A stretch of 64,000 nucleotides of DNA from Pseudoips prasinana. Lineage: Eukaryota > Arthropoda > Insecta > Lepidoptera > Nolidae. The DNA lies in NCBI GenBank assembly GCA_951640165.1, contig OX621259.1, forward strand, positions 4,402,001-4,466,000, written 5' to 3'. The notes under the pieces were generated by a model, which was not told the origin of the DNA, ran no database searches, and saw nothing but the letters and a program-made list of their open reading frames with translations. The position numbers and the translations under genes are program-made. Of this stretch, positions 20,147 to 32,400 are shown piece after piece (the stretch's first letter is position 1; each line of letters begins with the position of its first letter).

Positions 20147-20286
20147 ACTTAAATACATAGAAAACATCCATGACTCAGAAACAAATATTCGTGCTCATCA
20201 CACAAATATTTGCACTTACCGGGATTCGAACCCAGGACCACCAGCTTTGCAGGCAGGAGCACTACTAACTAGGCTACGGTGACCGT
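20037..20286 (-). repeat. tRNA-derived SINE, family A (complete)
   Basis: Minus strand, with B box complement 'gggattcgaaccc' near 20220 and A box complement near 20268. Its left half is included in the right palindrome arm. Confidence 0.85.
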
Positions 20287-20289
20287 CAA

Positions 20290-21108
20290 TTATGATTACA
20301 ACATAATATTCTAATTGGGGTGTTTGGGGGTGTGCGTTAATTATGTTTCATGGTGTATACAATTAGTGGTCTTATCGCATTAGCGGATAAAAAGGTGGCT
20401 AGTAATGTACCGTAAATTAAGTAAATTCTTTAAACCCGTACCGTAAATTAAGTAATTACAACTGGGGATACTGGTTGCAGTCATCCACACAGTTTACTAG
20501 TCAAAGTAATCTAGTCGACGATTGTATGGATAAATTTCTACCTGCTTATGATTAAACGAATTGGATCTCCTTTCGCTTTAACGTAATCGTGTAAGAACTT
20601 CTCCTACCTATCGAACTTTGTTACAGACTCACCTAATTCAACTAGTAGAATAAGAGGACTTTCATTCCATTGAATTTAAACTAGTTTAAACTTATTTGTT
20701 CTACTCTTGAACACAGTACAGTCGAACTAAATAATTTTGGCCCATCTTATGTGAGATATTTACTGGAAAATTTATATCACACACCTGGTACTATTTTCAA
20801 AAAAAGTGCCGAAGAAAATATTTTAGGAAAAGTGTGTTCTTTTTGTTAAAAAATTTCCGACGTTAAAATACTAAAACTGATTTTCAACAATAACTTTATT
20901 ACACGAACACAATTTATCTCCCTGTCAACCAACGTGCTTCGTAGCTCAATGATGACTGCCTCGTCGGCTGTGTTGCCATAATACCTATAGACTTTGATTG
21001 TAACATCAAATAAAAAAAAGCAAGTAGTCAAATCAACGACGAACTAAATTATTTGTGCTACAACTGTCGGAAGTCAAAATCAAGATCTACTAAGAATTTT
21101 AATAAATA
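20290..21108. other. No gene seen
   Basis: AT-rich. A tandemly repeated motif 'accgtaaattaagtaa' occurs twice near 20410-20455. No coding or repeat family recognised. Confidence 0.4.
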
Positions 21109-22168
21109 CTAGCTGGTGCCCGCGACTTCGTCCGCGACAATTTTGAATGATGACCAGTATAACTACTTACTTCTAGCTTTATCTAAAAAATATAACTTTA
21201 AAAAGAAAAAAGCAATATAAATTTAAGAAAACCTAACCTATAAATAGCCTAGTTATGAAATAAACTTAAGACTGCTACTGTTATTTAAAAAAAATTACCC
21301 GTTGTCATCTTTAAGTAAAGTCAGTAAGTCAAATAAAGTAAAATAATAATCAACGATGCATTAATCACAAAGGTTACTCCCATTAGATTAGGTTGACCCG
21401 ACCTCTTAGTAATATTAATGCAAAATTTGAAGTTAATCCATGCAGTACTTTTTGAGTTTAGCCCGGACATACATACAAAAAAACAGACAAACAGACAAAA
21501 ATTCTAAAAAATATATTTTTGGTTTCGATATCGATTGTAGATCACGCCCCAAGTATCCTTTTAAAAAAATATTCAATGTACAGTTTTGACTTTCCTACGA
21601 TTTATTTTATTATATGTATAGATAAGATCACAGCTCCTCCCCCGTAGGTGATAGCGTGATAATATGTAGCCTATATGTTGACCCCACCTCTTAGTAATAT
21701 TAATGCAAACTTTGAAGTTAGTCCATGCAGGACTTTTTGAGTTTAGCCCGGACATACATACAGACAAACAGACAAAAATTCAAAATACTATATTTTTGGT
21801 TTCGATATCGACAGTAGACCACGCCCCAAGTATCCTTTTAAAAAAATATTCAATGTACAGTTTTGACTTTCCTACGATTTTATTATATGTATAGATAAGA
21901 TCACAGCTCCTCCCCCGTAGGTGATAGCGTGATAATATGTAGCCTATATGTTGACCCGACCTCTTAGTAATATTAATGCAAAATTTGAAGTTAATCCATG
22001 CAGGACTTTTTGAGTTTAGCCCGGACATACATACAGACAAACAGACAAAAATTCTAAAAACTATATTTTTGCTTTCGATATCGATTGTAGATCACGCCCC
22101 AAGTATCCTTTTAAAAAAATATTCAATGTACAGTTTTGACTTTCCTACGATTTTATTATATGTATAGA
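21109..22168 (-). mobile_element. Non-autonomous Helitron with tandem 5'-end units (1,060 bp)
   Basis: In minus orientation it begins TC at 22168 ('tctatacatataataaaatc') and ends with a hairpin and CTAG at 21109 ('ctagctggtgcccgcgactt' on the plus strand). The insertion site reads A|T at both ends, as Helitrons require. The 5' portion is repeated: boundaries at about 21625 and 21898 give 2 full units of about 273 bp plus a first, partial one. Each unit begins with the Helitron 5' terminus but lacks the 3' hairpin. No Rep/helicase coding, so mobilised in trans. Confidence 0.85.
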
Positions 22169-22394
22169 TAACATTAAAAAAATAAACATACTCTAAAATT
22201 AGAAGTCAAAATCAACATGTTTTATGGTAAATTGAAGATAAAATTAATATTTTATTTTATACAAACTTTCGTAATGATTAAAAAATAATTTTAAAAGTCA
22301 AATCAAATAATTAGAAAATCTGCAACATTTAATTGAAATTATACTATGTTTTTTATCAAGCTAGCATTTGGTTTAGCCGTACTTTACTTACTTA

Positions 22395-22640
22395 TGGGCA
22401 GTGGTTACCCTGGTGTTAAGAGTTGTTCAAGCCGCCCAGTAGGCCTCTGACATGGCCTAACGACTGTTGCTTAATGACTACAACCGGGACCGATAGCTTA
22501 ACGTGCCCTCCGAAGCACGGAGACGCTTAGAAGTTATACTTTTGTGGTCACTCATCTATGTTCTGACCGCGAGCCTAGTTGCTTAACCTCGCCGATCACT
22601 TACGGATCGGTGAGAGCATCTAGCTATGAGCGAACTGTAC
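22395..22640 (+). repeat. Interspersed repeat 'G'
   Basis: Longest copy here: 'ggttaccctggtgttaagag', 'actacaaccgggaccgatag', 'gtgccctccgaagcacggag', 'gatcggtgagagcatctagc'. Copies on both strands elsewhere. No coding or pol III boxes seen; class undetermined. Confidence 0.65.
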
Positions 22641-22809
22641 CTTGAGCTGAGCTTTAGTCGTGGGAGTCACATGTTCTAAAGTTATTACCATGCTTCATGG
22701 CTCGCTAGTAAGTATTAACTTTGTGGAGGGACACCGAAACGAAGTTGCAAGCAAACTCGCAGCTTGCTAGTCCGTGAATACCTATGTTAAGATTAAGTAC
22801 AGATTACGT

Positions 22810-23005
22810 CAACTTTGGGTGGTCCTTTTTTTTAAAGACAACGCCCGCATTATCTAATCCTTGAGTCGCGGGTTACTTTTCAATCATATATTATAATGGA
22901 CGGACATATTAATGGGTCACACAAATAGTTGTCCGGCGCGGGACTCGAACCCGCCACACGAAGCAACGAGACGACTGTCTTAGCCGCTGCGCCACACGTG
23001 CAGTT
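22810..23005 (-). repeat. tRNA-derived SINE, family C
   Basis: Minus strand: A box 'gtggcgcagcggctaagac' and B box 'cgggttcgagtcccg' with correct spacing. The flanking ends do not pair as an acceptor stem, and a non-tRNA body follows, so this is a SINE rather than a tRNA gene. Confidence 0.7.
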
Positions 23006-23290
23006 ATTCAAGTAAAACTTCTGTACGTGATTACTCCGCAAGTCAAGCACTTCTAATTATTATTTCAATTTCAATTTAGTTGCTTAATATCATGTCTTAC
23101 AATAGTCAAGTTTGGTAAAAGTTACACAATATGATACCCTGTTGTGTAGGGCACAGCAAAACATAACAATGAGAGTAGGCTTTTTTTTAAGTATTATAAG
23201 TTACATCATATCATATCATTTGCAATGATTGTTAAATTTAGAAATACATTAATAATTGATGAATTTAATTATAATAATCAAAGTTATCAT

Positions 23291-23552
23291 TAGGTATATG
23301 TCAATACAAATAATAGGTCTTTAAATTATGTTTGGGGTTTACATTATTGTTTGTATTGTTATCAATTTATTATAATTATTTGGTATAATTATGTCAATTT
23401 AAATAGGTATGTGTCAATATAAATAATAGGTCATTAAATTATGTTTGTGGTTTACATTATTGTTGGTATTGTTATCAATTTATTATGATTATTTGGTATA
23501 ATTATATCAATATAAATAGGTATGCGTCAATATAAATAATAGGTCAATAATT
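23291..23552. repeat. Tandem repeat, 113-bp period, about 2.3 copies
   Basis: Units begin at 23291, 23404 and 23517 ('taggtatatgtcaatacaaa', 'taggtatgtgtcaatataaa', 'taggtatgcgtcaatataaa'). AT-rich; the third unit is partial. Confidence 0.85.
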
Positions 23553-23819
23553 TTTTTTTTCAATTCTTAAACTTTTTGTTGTGATCATTTAATTGGTGTT
23601 TAATTATGCTAGTCTTTATTGGATTGGACCGATGGTCCTCACATAAATGGACTATATTTTGAACATCCATCCAGTCCATGGCCCACCTCACATCATGCCC
23701 AGCCCGCCCTGTCTCATGTGGTGGGATCTAAGGAATGCCACAAACAAATTAATCTGAGTGGCTTCGTTCTGGGCCACAACAATTTCAACACGCTAAGAAG
23801 AAGAATAATTATAGATTTC

Positions 23820-24050
23820 AGAAGTAAAACTTTATGGTTACAATTTAAGCTTGACATCTGTATTATTTTTCGTTATCTGGTTCATATTAATAAGCCTGTC
23901 TTACAATAATAAGTAAACGAATGTAATTTATAATAAGAACTTTGCACACCTTTTAAAGGTAGAACATGGACTAGGACAACATTTTATTTTAAGATCTATC
24001 ATGTATGTAACCATATTGAGCAAATAAAGTGATTTGATTTGATTTGAACG
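23820..24050 (+). repeat. LINE 3' UTR/tail
   Basis: Ends in 'gagcaaataaagtgatttga' and (TTTGA)n, a LINE 3' end style with AATAAA and short tandem tail. The inverse form of a similar tail ('caattcaattcaatttaatt...tttgctcaatacagg') occurs at 35950. Confidence 0.6.
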
Positions 24051-24146
24051 TCTTCATGTACGTTTCACTTGGAGAGTAAGCTGATGAATGAGTGATGAGG
24101 GCGTTACGATGTGTCATCGGGCGAGGTGAACGGAAGATGAGAGAAC

Positions 24147-24227
24147 ATACATGGGGGTGATTCGGATACTCCTCATTATAAAATATCTAAATTTCGCATT
24201 TGAATGTCAACTCCTCGGCCAGGCTGT
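24147..24227 (-). repeat. Solo terminal repeat of the CAGGGTGG MITE family
   Basis: Matches about 80 bp of the inverted ends of the element at 25874-26307, ending 'ctcggccaggctg'. The partner end is absent; a LINE fragment abuts it. Confidence 0.7.
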
Positions 24228-24229
24228 AT

Positions 24230-24315
24230 ATATAGACACAACGGATTTCCATGTTTCACGATCTTTGCACACCTATTTTGCCTCGTTTACCGTCATTGTA
24301 TTCTTCATCTTTTGA
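24230..24315 (-). repeat. LINE 3'-end fragment (family of 55710-56440)
   Basis: 'caacggatttccatgtttca', 'cgatctttgcacacctattt' and 'gtattcttcat' match 55758-55828, the C-terminal RT end encoding [14 protein letters not shown] on the minus strand. Confidence 0.75.
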
Positions 24316-24589
24316 TATAAATACTTATAACTCAAAAGCATTAAGCAAATACCTACGTCGCAAAATTTTCGATAGCTCTCAAATAATCACAGTAAGTATT
24401 TACAACTTTTAATTAAATTAAGACTTTAATACAATCCGCTCATAAATTCTACAATTCCACTTTCCTGATAACTTTGAATATTTGTGCTTGAGTTTAGGGA
24501 CCGTGCACACTGGGTATTACTACGAGTTCCAGCATTTTTTATGTACAATCTTTTGCATTTAACATATATCACTATATGTCAAAGTTTAT

Positions 24590-24765
24590 CACAAATATAA
24601 TAGAAGGGAAGATAGACGCTAGAAGAAAGAGAGGAAGACCGAGAAGTTAAAGAAACTGATCAACTTAAAGAAAAATTACAAGTGGACAGTTATCAAGACG
24701 TAAAAGAGATGGATTTACGACGAGATAAATGGAGAATGCTACACAGATAAGTGCCAAGCTCTTAC
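24590..24765 (+). pseudogene. LINE RT C-terminal fragment
   Basis: Translates (with stops) to 'EGKIDARRKRGRPR' and 'DVKEMDLRRDKWRMLHR', the R-G-RGRPR ... RD-W pattern found at the C-terminus of insect RTE-like RTs. Very short and interrupted. Confidence 0.55.
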
Positions 24766-25480
24766 ATTTTGGATGGTTGGATGGATATAGCGAATAACTT
24801 CTCCAATCATTCAAACATTGGGTAGTGGTTACCGCTTTATTTTGCTCGTATAATAAAACTCTATATGCAGGTAACCAACCCTATAAATATTTATTTAATT
24901 AATAAATATAACATAGCGTCACCTAATTTTGACACATCCAATGACGTCGTCGCTTGGTGTTGCCACATAAATTATTATTACTGTTCCGGACATCACACCT
25001 CTGACCGGTCCACTGACCTTCAGCGTCCTTCCCCACCTCGCTAACCGGCCGTCGTGCTACAACGGCGGGGATTCGCTCTCAACACTCAGCGCAAGCAACC
25101 CGGTTACTTCCTATCTTTGAATCAGTCACAATACAGTTTTTATATATCGGAGATAATAGTTAAGTATTTTATTTATTAGCTGAGATCCCCAAAAGCACAA
25201 CTGGAGCTTGGCATTCAGGCAATTACAAATATCGATATCATTGTTTAGTCTAATGTCTAAAGATAACTCTTAACTGACTTTTAAAGTCTACAAAGCGAAT
25301 TATCCTGCTGTAAACGTCCTGTTACAAAATATGGGTAAATAAACTCGTGAAAACAAATAGTTAATGAAACGCTACACTATAATATCATGTCAATGGCAGC
25401 TCATGTCAAATCATAAATAATTAAAGGCAAGACAAATGTTGCCATACGTAATACTCGGAATACATGCCGATTCATAAACA
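24766..25480. other. No gene seen
   Basis: Mixed sequence with a GC-richer patch (24990-25100). No open frame or family recognised. Confidence 0.4.
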
Positions 25481-25559
25481 TACACATAAAAGGGGTTTGA
25501 AATCTCTTTCGTATTGTTTTTATTTCCTCAAGCATTCTATGTTCATAATGGTGGTATTG

Positions 25560-25830
25560 CCTAAGATCCTCCTGGTTGAATTTATGCCATGACGGCCAGT
25601 CTCAATGGAAACTAGCCATTTTTGCAAGACATTATAGTGCACAAGTGTGTGCGAAAACAAAGCCACTTTCTATTCCAGCACTGTCATGATCTGATGACAC
25701 AAATAGCGACACAAGCGGAAAGAGGTTGGGTACTGGAACGATGATCTCCTTTGTGATGAGAAAGCGCTCGAATGAGTCCAACAGGTCTGAGGACCGGTAG
25801 CGGTTTATCATCAAAGGATGCTTCGGGCAT
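25560..25830. repeat. Interspersed repeat 'S'
   Basis: 'gccagtctcaatggaaacta', 'attatagtgcacaagtgtgt' and 'atgatctgatgacacaaata' recur in diverged form at 34135-34260 ('tagtcttgatggagactagg'), 35130-35200 and, inverted, at 28090-28145. Class undetermined. Confidence 0.55.
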
Positions 25831-25873
25831 AACAGTGAGCGGACGGGCTATAGCAAAATTTGGGCAAATAATA

Positions 25874-26307
25874 CAGGGTGGCCGAGGAGTTGACGTTCAA
25901 ACGCAAAATTTAGATACTTTATGATGAAGAGTATCCGAATCACCCCCATATGTTCTACGATTTTGCGTTTTTTTGATACTTTAAAAACGTGAACTCAAAC
26001 CCTAATTTTGAACTTTCGAATAAATTCTAAGTCAGTTCTACAATGATTAGATAAACCATATTTTTAGGGTGTTAGGTTAAACTACGCTAATTAATTATCA
26101 CACAAAAACTGAACCAGAAATGTTCAACAGAACAAGAAAAAAACCAAAACAGATATTAGGGGAAATTGAAGAAAAATTCATTAGAAAAATTATATCTCTA
26201 AAACTACGTAAAATCGTGGGGTGATCACATACATGGGGTGATTCGGATACTCCTCATCATAAAGTATCTAAATTTTGAGTTTGAAGATCAACACCTCGGC
26301 CACCCTG
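25874..26307. mobile_element. MITE with about 78-bp inverted repeats and TA target duplication
   Basis: Ends CAGGGTGGCCGAGG / CCTCGGCCACCCTG, flanked by TA on both sides (25872-25873, 26308-26309). Arms 25874-25952 and 26230-26307 differ at only a few bases; AT-rich non-coding centre. TA duplication suggests a Tc1/mariner-related or similar TA-targeting transposase acting in trans. Confidence 0.8.
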
Positions 26308-26334
26308 TATAAATTTCTTAACACAAAAATCCTA

Positions 26335-26425
26335 AAATCACTTTTTAGCACGACCCAAGATTTGAACCAAGCTCCTCATTTACTGCAGTTGAACAATCTA
26401 CTGCTAGACCAACGATGCAGTAACA
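26335..26425 (-). repeat. tRNA-like SINE head
   Basis: Minus strand carries 'ttggtctagcagtagattg' (A-box-like) and 'ttggttcaaatcttggg' (B-box-like) at tRNA spacing. Ends do not pair; probably an old SINE. Confidence 0.45.
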
Positions 26426-26429
26426 AGGA

Positions 26430-27830
26430 TGATCGTCGCATTATTCACGGTTAATAAGAATACTCCTTTATATATAAAAAAACGATTTGTCTTCGTTAAA
26501 CTAAATTATTTTCGTTATTGTATTCTAGCTCATTTGTTCTTAAGTATTTTGTCAAAGGTCGTTTATTAAAAGTTGTGACTCATAAATCATTTAGCAATTA
26601 AAGGACTCCGGACTCAAATAAGAACACAACCAGTAATACCAACTTAATAAAGTGTTTAAATAAATGATTAAGTTAAATTACGTCTATCTTTATTATATTT
26701 ATTTTAAAGAACTTAGAAACCTTCTCAGATTTTATTAAAGACTTACCTACCTCTAAAAGAAAGGGACTCCTGCGTGATACCTGAGTGGTATACTAACGAA
26801 GAAGAAATCTTTATCAACGTAACTTTTTTAGTCAAGGGAAATGCTTACACCTCACCCGCAAAAGTTGTAAGGTATAAGGTATTTTTCTAAACGGGACTAG
26901 TCTCACCCTCTTACCCACCACTGCAACTCCTGTAAGCCAGGATCAACAGTGGCACACACTGAGTGAAATGACACTGTGTGGTGAGGCTGGGGCATGTCCC
27001 GGGGATTCGTTATAACTGTCTTTGATCCCGCAATGAGTTTAATCAGAAAGAAAAAAGGAGGAGTTAGAAATGATGATGAAAATGACTGACTAAACATAAC
27101 CTACCGTGGAATGCTCTTGTTACCTAATGGGGAAGCCCCGAAAACATGTTCTATTTCTATATTCTATACTCATTACTACAAACATGTTCTGACTATTTAC
27201 AAGCGCTTTTTTAAAGTCTACGTGAATAAAAACCTTTTTTATTTTATTTTAACGCGGAAATGGTGCTCCGATGCTCCCTTTTACACCGTGTCTCACGTCG
27301 TGTCGTGAGAGGGACCTAAAAATAATAGTGCTATGCCTATTATATTATGCTTATGCTGCCAGCATTTTTATGTTGCATTGCAATGCTTAGCTTAACTAAA
27401 GCTGAAGTACCTACCTAATAATTTTTTTTCACGAATCCACGTATACTATAACAACTCGTAAAGTACACTACACTATACATACATACACACACACACATAC
27501 TACTGTTTAATGTATATTAAGACCAATATTATACACAATTCACAATTCACTTTCTTTTATCAGTTTTCCTCTCAATACCAATACAATGATCATTCCGTTT
27601 TGAATTTACTTATATCCGCATTAAGTTAAGCAATTTAAGAGGGTGATTGCCTGGAGATCTGTCATACAGGTCTTGAACCCAGGATAGACTCCAGCTCTCA
27701 CAAAGGTCTAAATCGAAACTATCAAATTGTAATTATGTTTAAGATGCTATGTACCTAAAATGAGAGAAATAAATGTTCTATTATTATACTAAAATCAAGT
27801 TAACATCCCAGTCCAAGTCGGTCAGCTGCT
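26430..27830. other. No gene seen
   Basis: AT-rich. Short open frames exist (for example 26903-27097 minus) without motifs. A (CA)n-like patch 'catacacacacacacatact' lies at about 27483-27502. Confidence 0.4.
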
Positions 27831-27834
27831 CACA

Positions 27835-28045
27835 GTGGTTATTGGGCGAGTTTAAGCAACTAGGCTTCCAGTCAATCCATAGTTAGGTGACCGCCAAAGT
27901 GGTTTAATTACTGAGCGTCTCTATGCTTCGGAGGGCACGTTGAGCTGTTGGTCCTGGTTGTAGCCATTAGGCAACAGTCGTTAAGCCATGACAGAGGCGT
28001 ACTGGGCGTTTTTAACGACTCTGACACTAGGGTAACCATTGACGC
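27835..28045 (-). repeat. Interspersed repeat 'G' (inverse copy)
   Basis: 'gtgaccgccaaagtggttta', 'cttcggagggcacgttgagc' and 'ctctgacactagggtaacca' are the reverse complement of the 22395 copy. Confidence 0.65.
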
Positions 28046-28304
28046 ATTTTACATATTATAACGCATACACTTGTGCACTATAATATTTCCCGACGATATG
28101 GCTAGCCTCTATTGAGACTGGCCGCTGTGGCCGTAATTTGGCTCGTAGGACACATCAATATTATTTATAATAAAATTCCTAATTTATATATTAAAAGATG
28201 GGAAAACACACGATAAATTCTAATTACCCCCTAACAACTACAACTAATTAGCGACATACGCGGTTATATATTAAAAGTAGTTGTCGAATAGTATATTTAA
28301 AAAA

Positions 28305-28858
28305 TAAAAACCAGCCAAGTGCGAGTCGGACTCGCACATAAAGGGTTCCATAGCAGCAAGTATTTCAGTTGATTAAATGAATGCAAATTGCGGTTTATGT
28401 CGTATTAAAAAAAAAACTACTTGCTAGATCTCGTTCAAACCAATTTTCGTTGTTAGTTTACATTCACATCATTCTCTTATTTTAGAAGTTAGAGGGGGGG
28501 GACACCCTTTTTACCACTTTGGAAGTGTCTCTCGCGCAAACTATTCAGTTTAGAAAAAAATGATATTAGGAACCTCAATATAATTTTTGAAGACCTATCC
28601 ATAAACACCCCACATGTATGGGTACGATGAAAAAATATTTTTTGAGTTTCAGTTCTATGTATACGACCCCCCAAAATAATTGTTCTTTTTCTATTTTTGT
28701 TGCGGTTCACAGAATACATCTACTTACCAAGTTTCAGTAGTACAGCTCTTATAGTTTCGGAAAAAAGTGGCTGTGACATACGGACGGACAGACAGACAGA
28801 CATGACGAATCTATAAGGGTTCCGTTTTTTGCCATTTGGCTACGGAACCCTAAAAAAG
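28305..28858 (+). repeat. CGGAACCCTA-type interspersed repeat (full copy)
   Basis: Starts 'aaccagccaagtgcgagtcg' and ends 'ggctacggaaccctaaaaa', with 'gacatacggacggacagaca' before the end. Fragments sharing the 3' end lie at 35503-35695 and 56470-56562. Widely distributed in insects; class not certain. No coding capacity seen. Confidence 0.7.
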
Positions 28859-28943
28859 AGTCAAACTAGAATTGCCATAAAATAAATAAAATTCTAAATC
28901 ATCACCAAATCCTTGATATTTGTACTTGGTCGGTTATTATGAC

Positions 28944-29164
28944 TGTAGGAATAAAATACTGGGTAAAGTTCCACACAAAATTATATTTCGGGTTATCCAC
29001 AAAGATAAATAATTACAGTATATTCTTGTCGTCCTTTCGTTCCGTCTTAGTAGCCACACTGTTCAACCAACTGTCACCTTTCTTCGACATTCATTCCTCT
29101 CTTTCACTCATTACTTACATTTCTCTCTCACTCACTAACGTTCCATTTCATCTAGCATTCCACA
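28944..29164 (-). repeat. Gypsy 3' LTR (221 bp)
   Basis: TG...CA ended direct repeat of 33666-33886. Left flank TGAC. Confidence 0.93.
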
Positions 29165-29410
29165 TTCGACCATCCTGCAACCAGACTGCCCTCAGTCGGA
29201 CTCAAAGGTACATATTACATACTTAACATCTTACATAATAAATACAGTAGAACAAAATATGACATAATAATATAATGAAGACATCTTTTTCTTATATAAA
29301 ATAAACAATATAAATTGATTCCTAAACTTAAACAATAAATACACAACTAAAAACATACTTTCTTCATCTCTCATACATCATAAGCAAAATAATAATAATA
29401 ATTAACAAAG

Positions 29411-32400
29411 TCAATCATCAATACCTGGCCATTTCTTCATGTAATCAGCAGAACTAGATGTTCGGCCCGGACCTTCTAAATTATAGTCCACTTTCTCTAC
29501 ATCATACCGATCATTAGGCTTGACCCTTTTTACTTTATATGGACTAAGATACTTAGGTTTTAACTTCAAACAACCTCCATACTGTGTACGCTTGATGGCA
29601 ACTAGGTCACCTGCTATGTACTTTGTACTTTCTTTCCTTCCTTTGTTATATCCTTTTTGATTTTCCTCCTGAATTTTCAGTATGCATTCCTTTGCTGATT
29701 TTCTCAGGTCAGCCCTTTCTTGTATGAAACAACTCTGTGTTTCTTGTGAAATTAGCTCATAAAGTTCCAAGTCCTCTTTATTCTTCATTTTAGTTCCCAC
29801 TAACAACTCGAAAGGTGTAGTACCAACACTGCGCTGATGAGTGCTGTTGAGCGCTCTCTGGACTTTGCTCACATTCTTGTACCAAGCTGCAGGTTCTGAA
29901 ATACAAAGTTTGGTCAGTACAGATATTAGAACTCTATGTACTCTCTCCACCTGTCCGTTTCCACGAGGCAAACCAGTAGTTATTGTAATATGTTGTATAT
30001 GCTCTTCATCACAGTACGCCTTGAAGTCTCCACTTGTGAATGCTGTACCTCTATCTGTTATGTAGCGTGTAGGATTTCCAAACGTTTGTTGCAATATCAA
30101 CAATTTATCAATTGTCTCCTTACTCGTCGTACTTTTTGTTGGAAACAGCCACACGAATTTAGTAAATGCATCAACCACAGTCAGTATATAGTTGTACATC
30201 TTCTTAGTTTGACACATTGGACCTATGTGGTCGCAATGTAAAGTATGCACTGGAATACTTGCTTTTTCAATGGAATTCAACCATCCCTCTTGTTTCCCAG
30301 CTTTTCTTGTTGCTAACAAACAAGGAACACAACTCAAAATGAACTGTTCAATCTTTTTATCTAAGTTTTGTATGAAATAATCTTTACATATCAATTCTGA
30401 CATTTTCTTCTTGGAAAAATGACCTTTGCTATGTACCATTTTTAAGATCTCATTTTCCATATACTTTGGTATAACCAAACATCTTTGTAGACCTTTGTAT
30501 AACAAATCATTATCGAAGATGTAGTCATCATATGGTCCCTCTTTCAAAACTTCCATGATTGCTCGCAATCCATCATCGTTGGACTGAGCTTGCTTTATCT
30601 GTTCGTGTAAAGTGCTTACCACTGCCACTGTACAGGGATTTCGGCTTAGTGCATCGACATGCTTCATTCTACTTCCTGGTCTGTGTTCAATCACATAGTC
30701 ATACTCATCTAAAAGTAATACCCACCTTGCCACTCTTGTAGTCAAGTCTTTCTTTCTTAATGTCGACTGAAACGCCTGGCAGTCAGTAACAATTTTAAAT
30801 TTAATGCCATACAAATAGTGTCTGAACTTCTTGACTCCTTGGATGATGGCTAGCGCTTCTAACTCATAGCTTGTGTACTTACTTTCAGCCTCAGTGGTCC
30901 GCTTACTCATGTAATAAACAGGGTAAAGACCATCTTCATGTTTCTGCATCAGTATGGCCGCATATGCCACACTCGAAGCATCGGTGTGTAACTCTGTAGG
31001 TATTCTTGGGTTATAAATTTTCAAAATGGCAGCACTTACCAACTTATCCTTCAATGTAATGAAAGCCTGTCTTTGTTCATGTCCAAAAATGAAGTTATTA
31101 TCCTTTCTTAACAAATCCGTTAAGGGCTTAGCTATCACTGCATAGTTTTCTATGTACTTACGGAAGTATGAAGTCAACCCGATGAAACTATGTAGTTGTT
31201 TGAGCGATTTAGGTTCAGGGTACCTTGCCACCGCATCTATCTTGTCGGCGGATGGACGAACTGCACCATCCTTAATCACATGTCCCAAATATTCTACCTC
31301 ATGACACATCAGTCGAGCCTTCTTCCAATTAAACTGAAGTCCATATTTGGAAGCTACTGCAAGTACCTCCTTCAGTCCATCGTAAGCCTGCTTCTCACTT
31401 TGGGCTGGAATTAAAATATCATCTATGAATATCAGAATAGTACCTTTTGCTATCATCTCTCTGAAGATAATGGACACAAATCTCATGAAATTCTTAGGAC
31501 AATTCATCAGGCCAAAGGGTGCTCGTAGAAATTCAAATTGTCCATGATGTGTAACGAAAGATGTGTACTTTATAGATTCCTCTGCAACCTTCATATGAAA
31601 AAATCCATTTTTCAAATCAAGCACACAAAATATCTTAGCGCTCTGCAATCTGTCTATAAGATCCTCGATTATTGGTAAAGGATACTCATCTTTCACCATC
31701 TTTTTGTTTATAAGCCTATAGTCAACACATACCCTTATGTTTCCATCCTTCTTCTTGACAAGCACTAATGGACTAGCATATTCAGAATAACTTACGCGAA
31801 TGATGTTGTTAGTCAGCCACTCGTTCACTTGTTCCTCCACTACCTGTTGTTCTCGTAGTGATAGTCGTCTTGGACGTTGAGCTACAGGGATGTCATCTTT
31901 GAGCACAATTTTAAGCTCAATAGGAGCCTCTTTAATCTTCTTAGGTTGGTAATTTTCAGCTAACTCGGTAATCTGTGCCCTGTATCGAGATTCTCCCACA
32001 TAACCTGAAACATCACACACACTAACATCAACCTGCTTCATCCATTCATCCTCTTTCGCCAGCAATGACACGCATCCATCTTTCATCACCATCACAATAC
32101 GTTTGAGAAACTCCTGTCCTATAATAAATTTGTACGGCAAACAACTCTTATTAACTACGTAAAACACTACATTCTTAAAAAGATCACCGTCTATTTTAAT
32201 AGTTAAAGTCACTTTTCCCAAAGGAATAACCTCTAACTGTCCAAGTCCACTCAATGATACACATTGTTCGTCGTCGTATTTCGGTGAACCGATCTTCATA
32301 TGCACTTCGTTGGTCATCAGATTTACTTCGCTCCCCGTATCGATAAGCCCCGCTGAGGAAAACGCTTTATTTTCCAAAAATTCTATGTGTTTTACCGGCT

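Noticed and set aside
21573..22167. Small repeated frames in the 21-22 kb Helitron
   Set aside because: Same Helitron unit sequence as at 47-49 kb; no coding evidence.
22920..23000. Functional tRNA gene on the minus strand
   Set aside because: Good B box but non-complementary ends; SINE-like body continues.
29936..30241. Plus-strand frames inside the Gypsy element as genes
   Set aside because: Antisense shadows of pol; they show no motifs and overlap the clearly coding minus frame.
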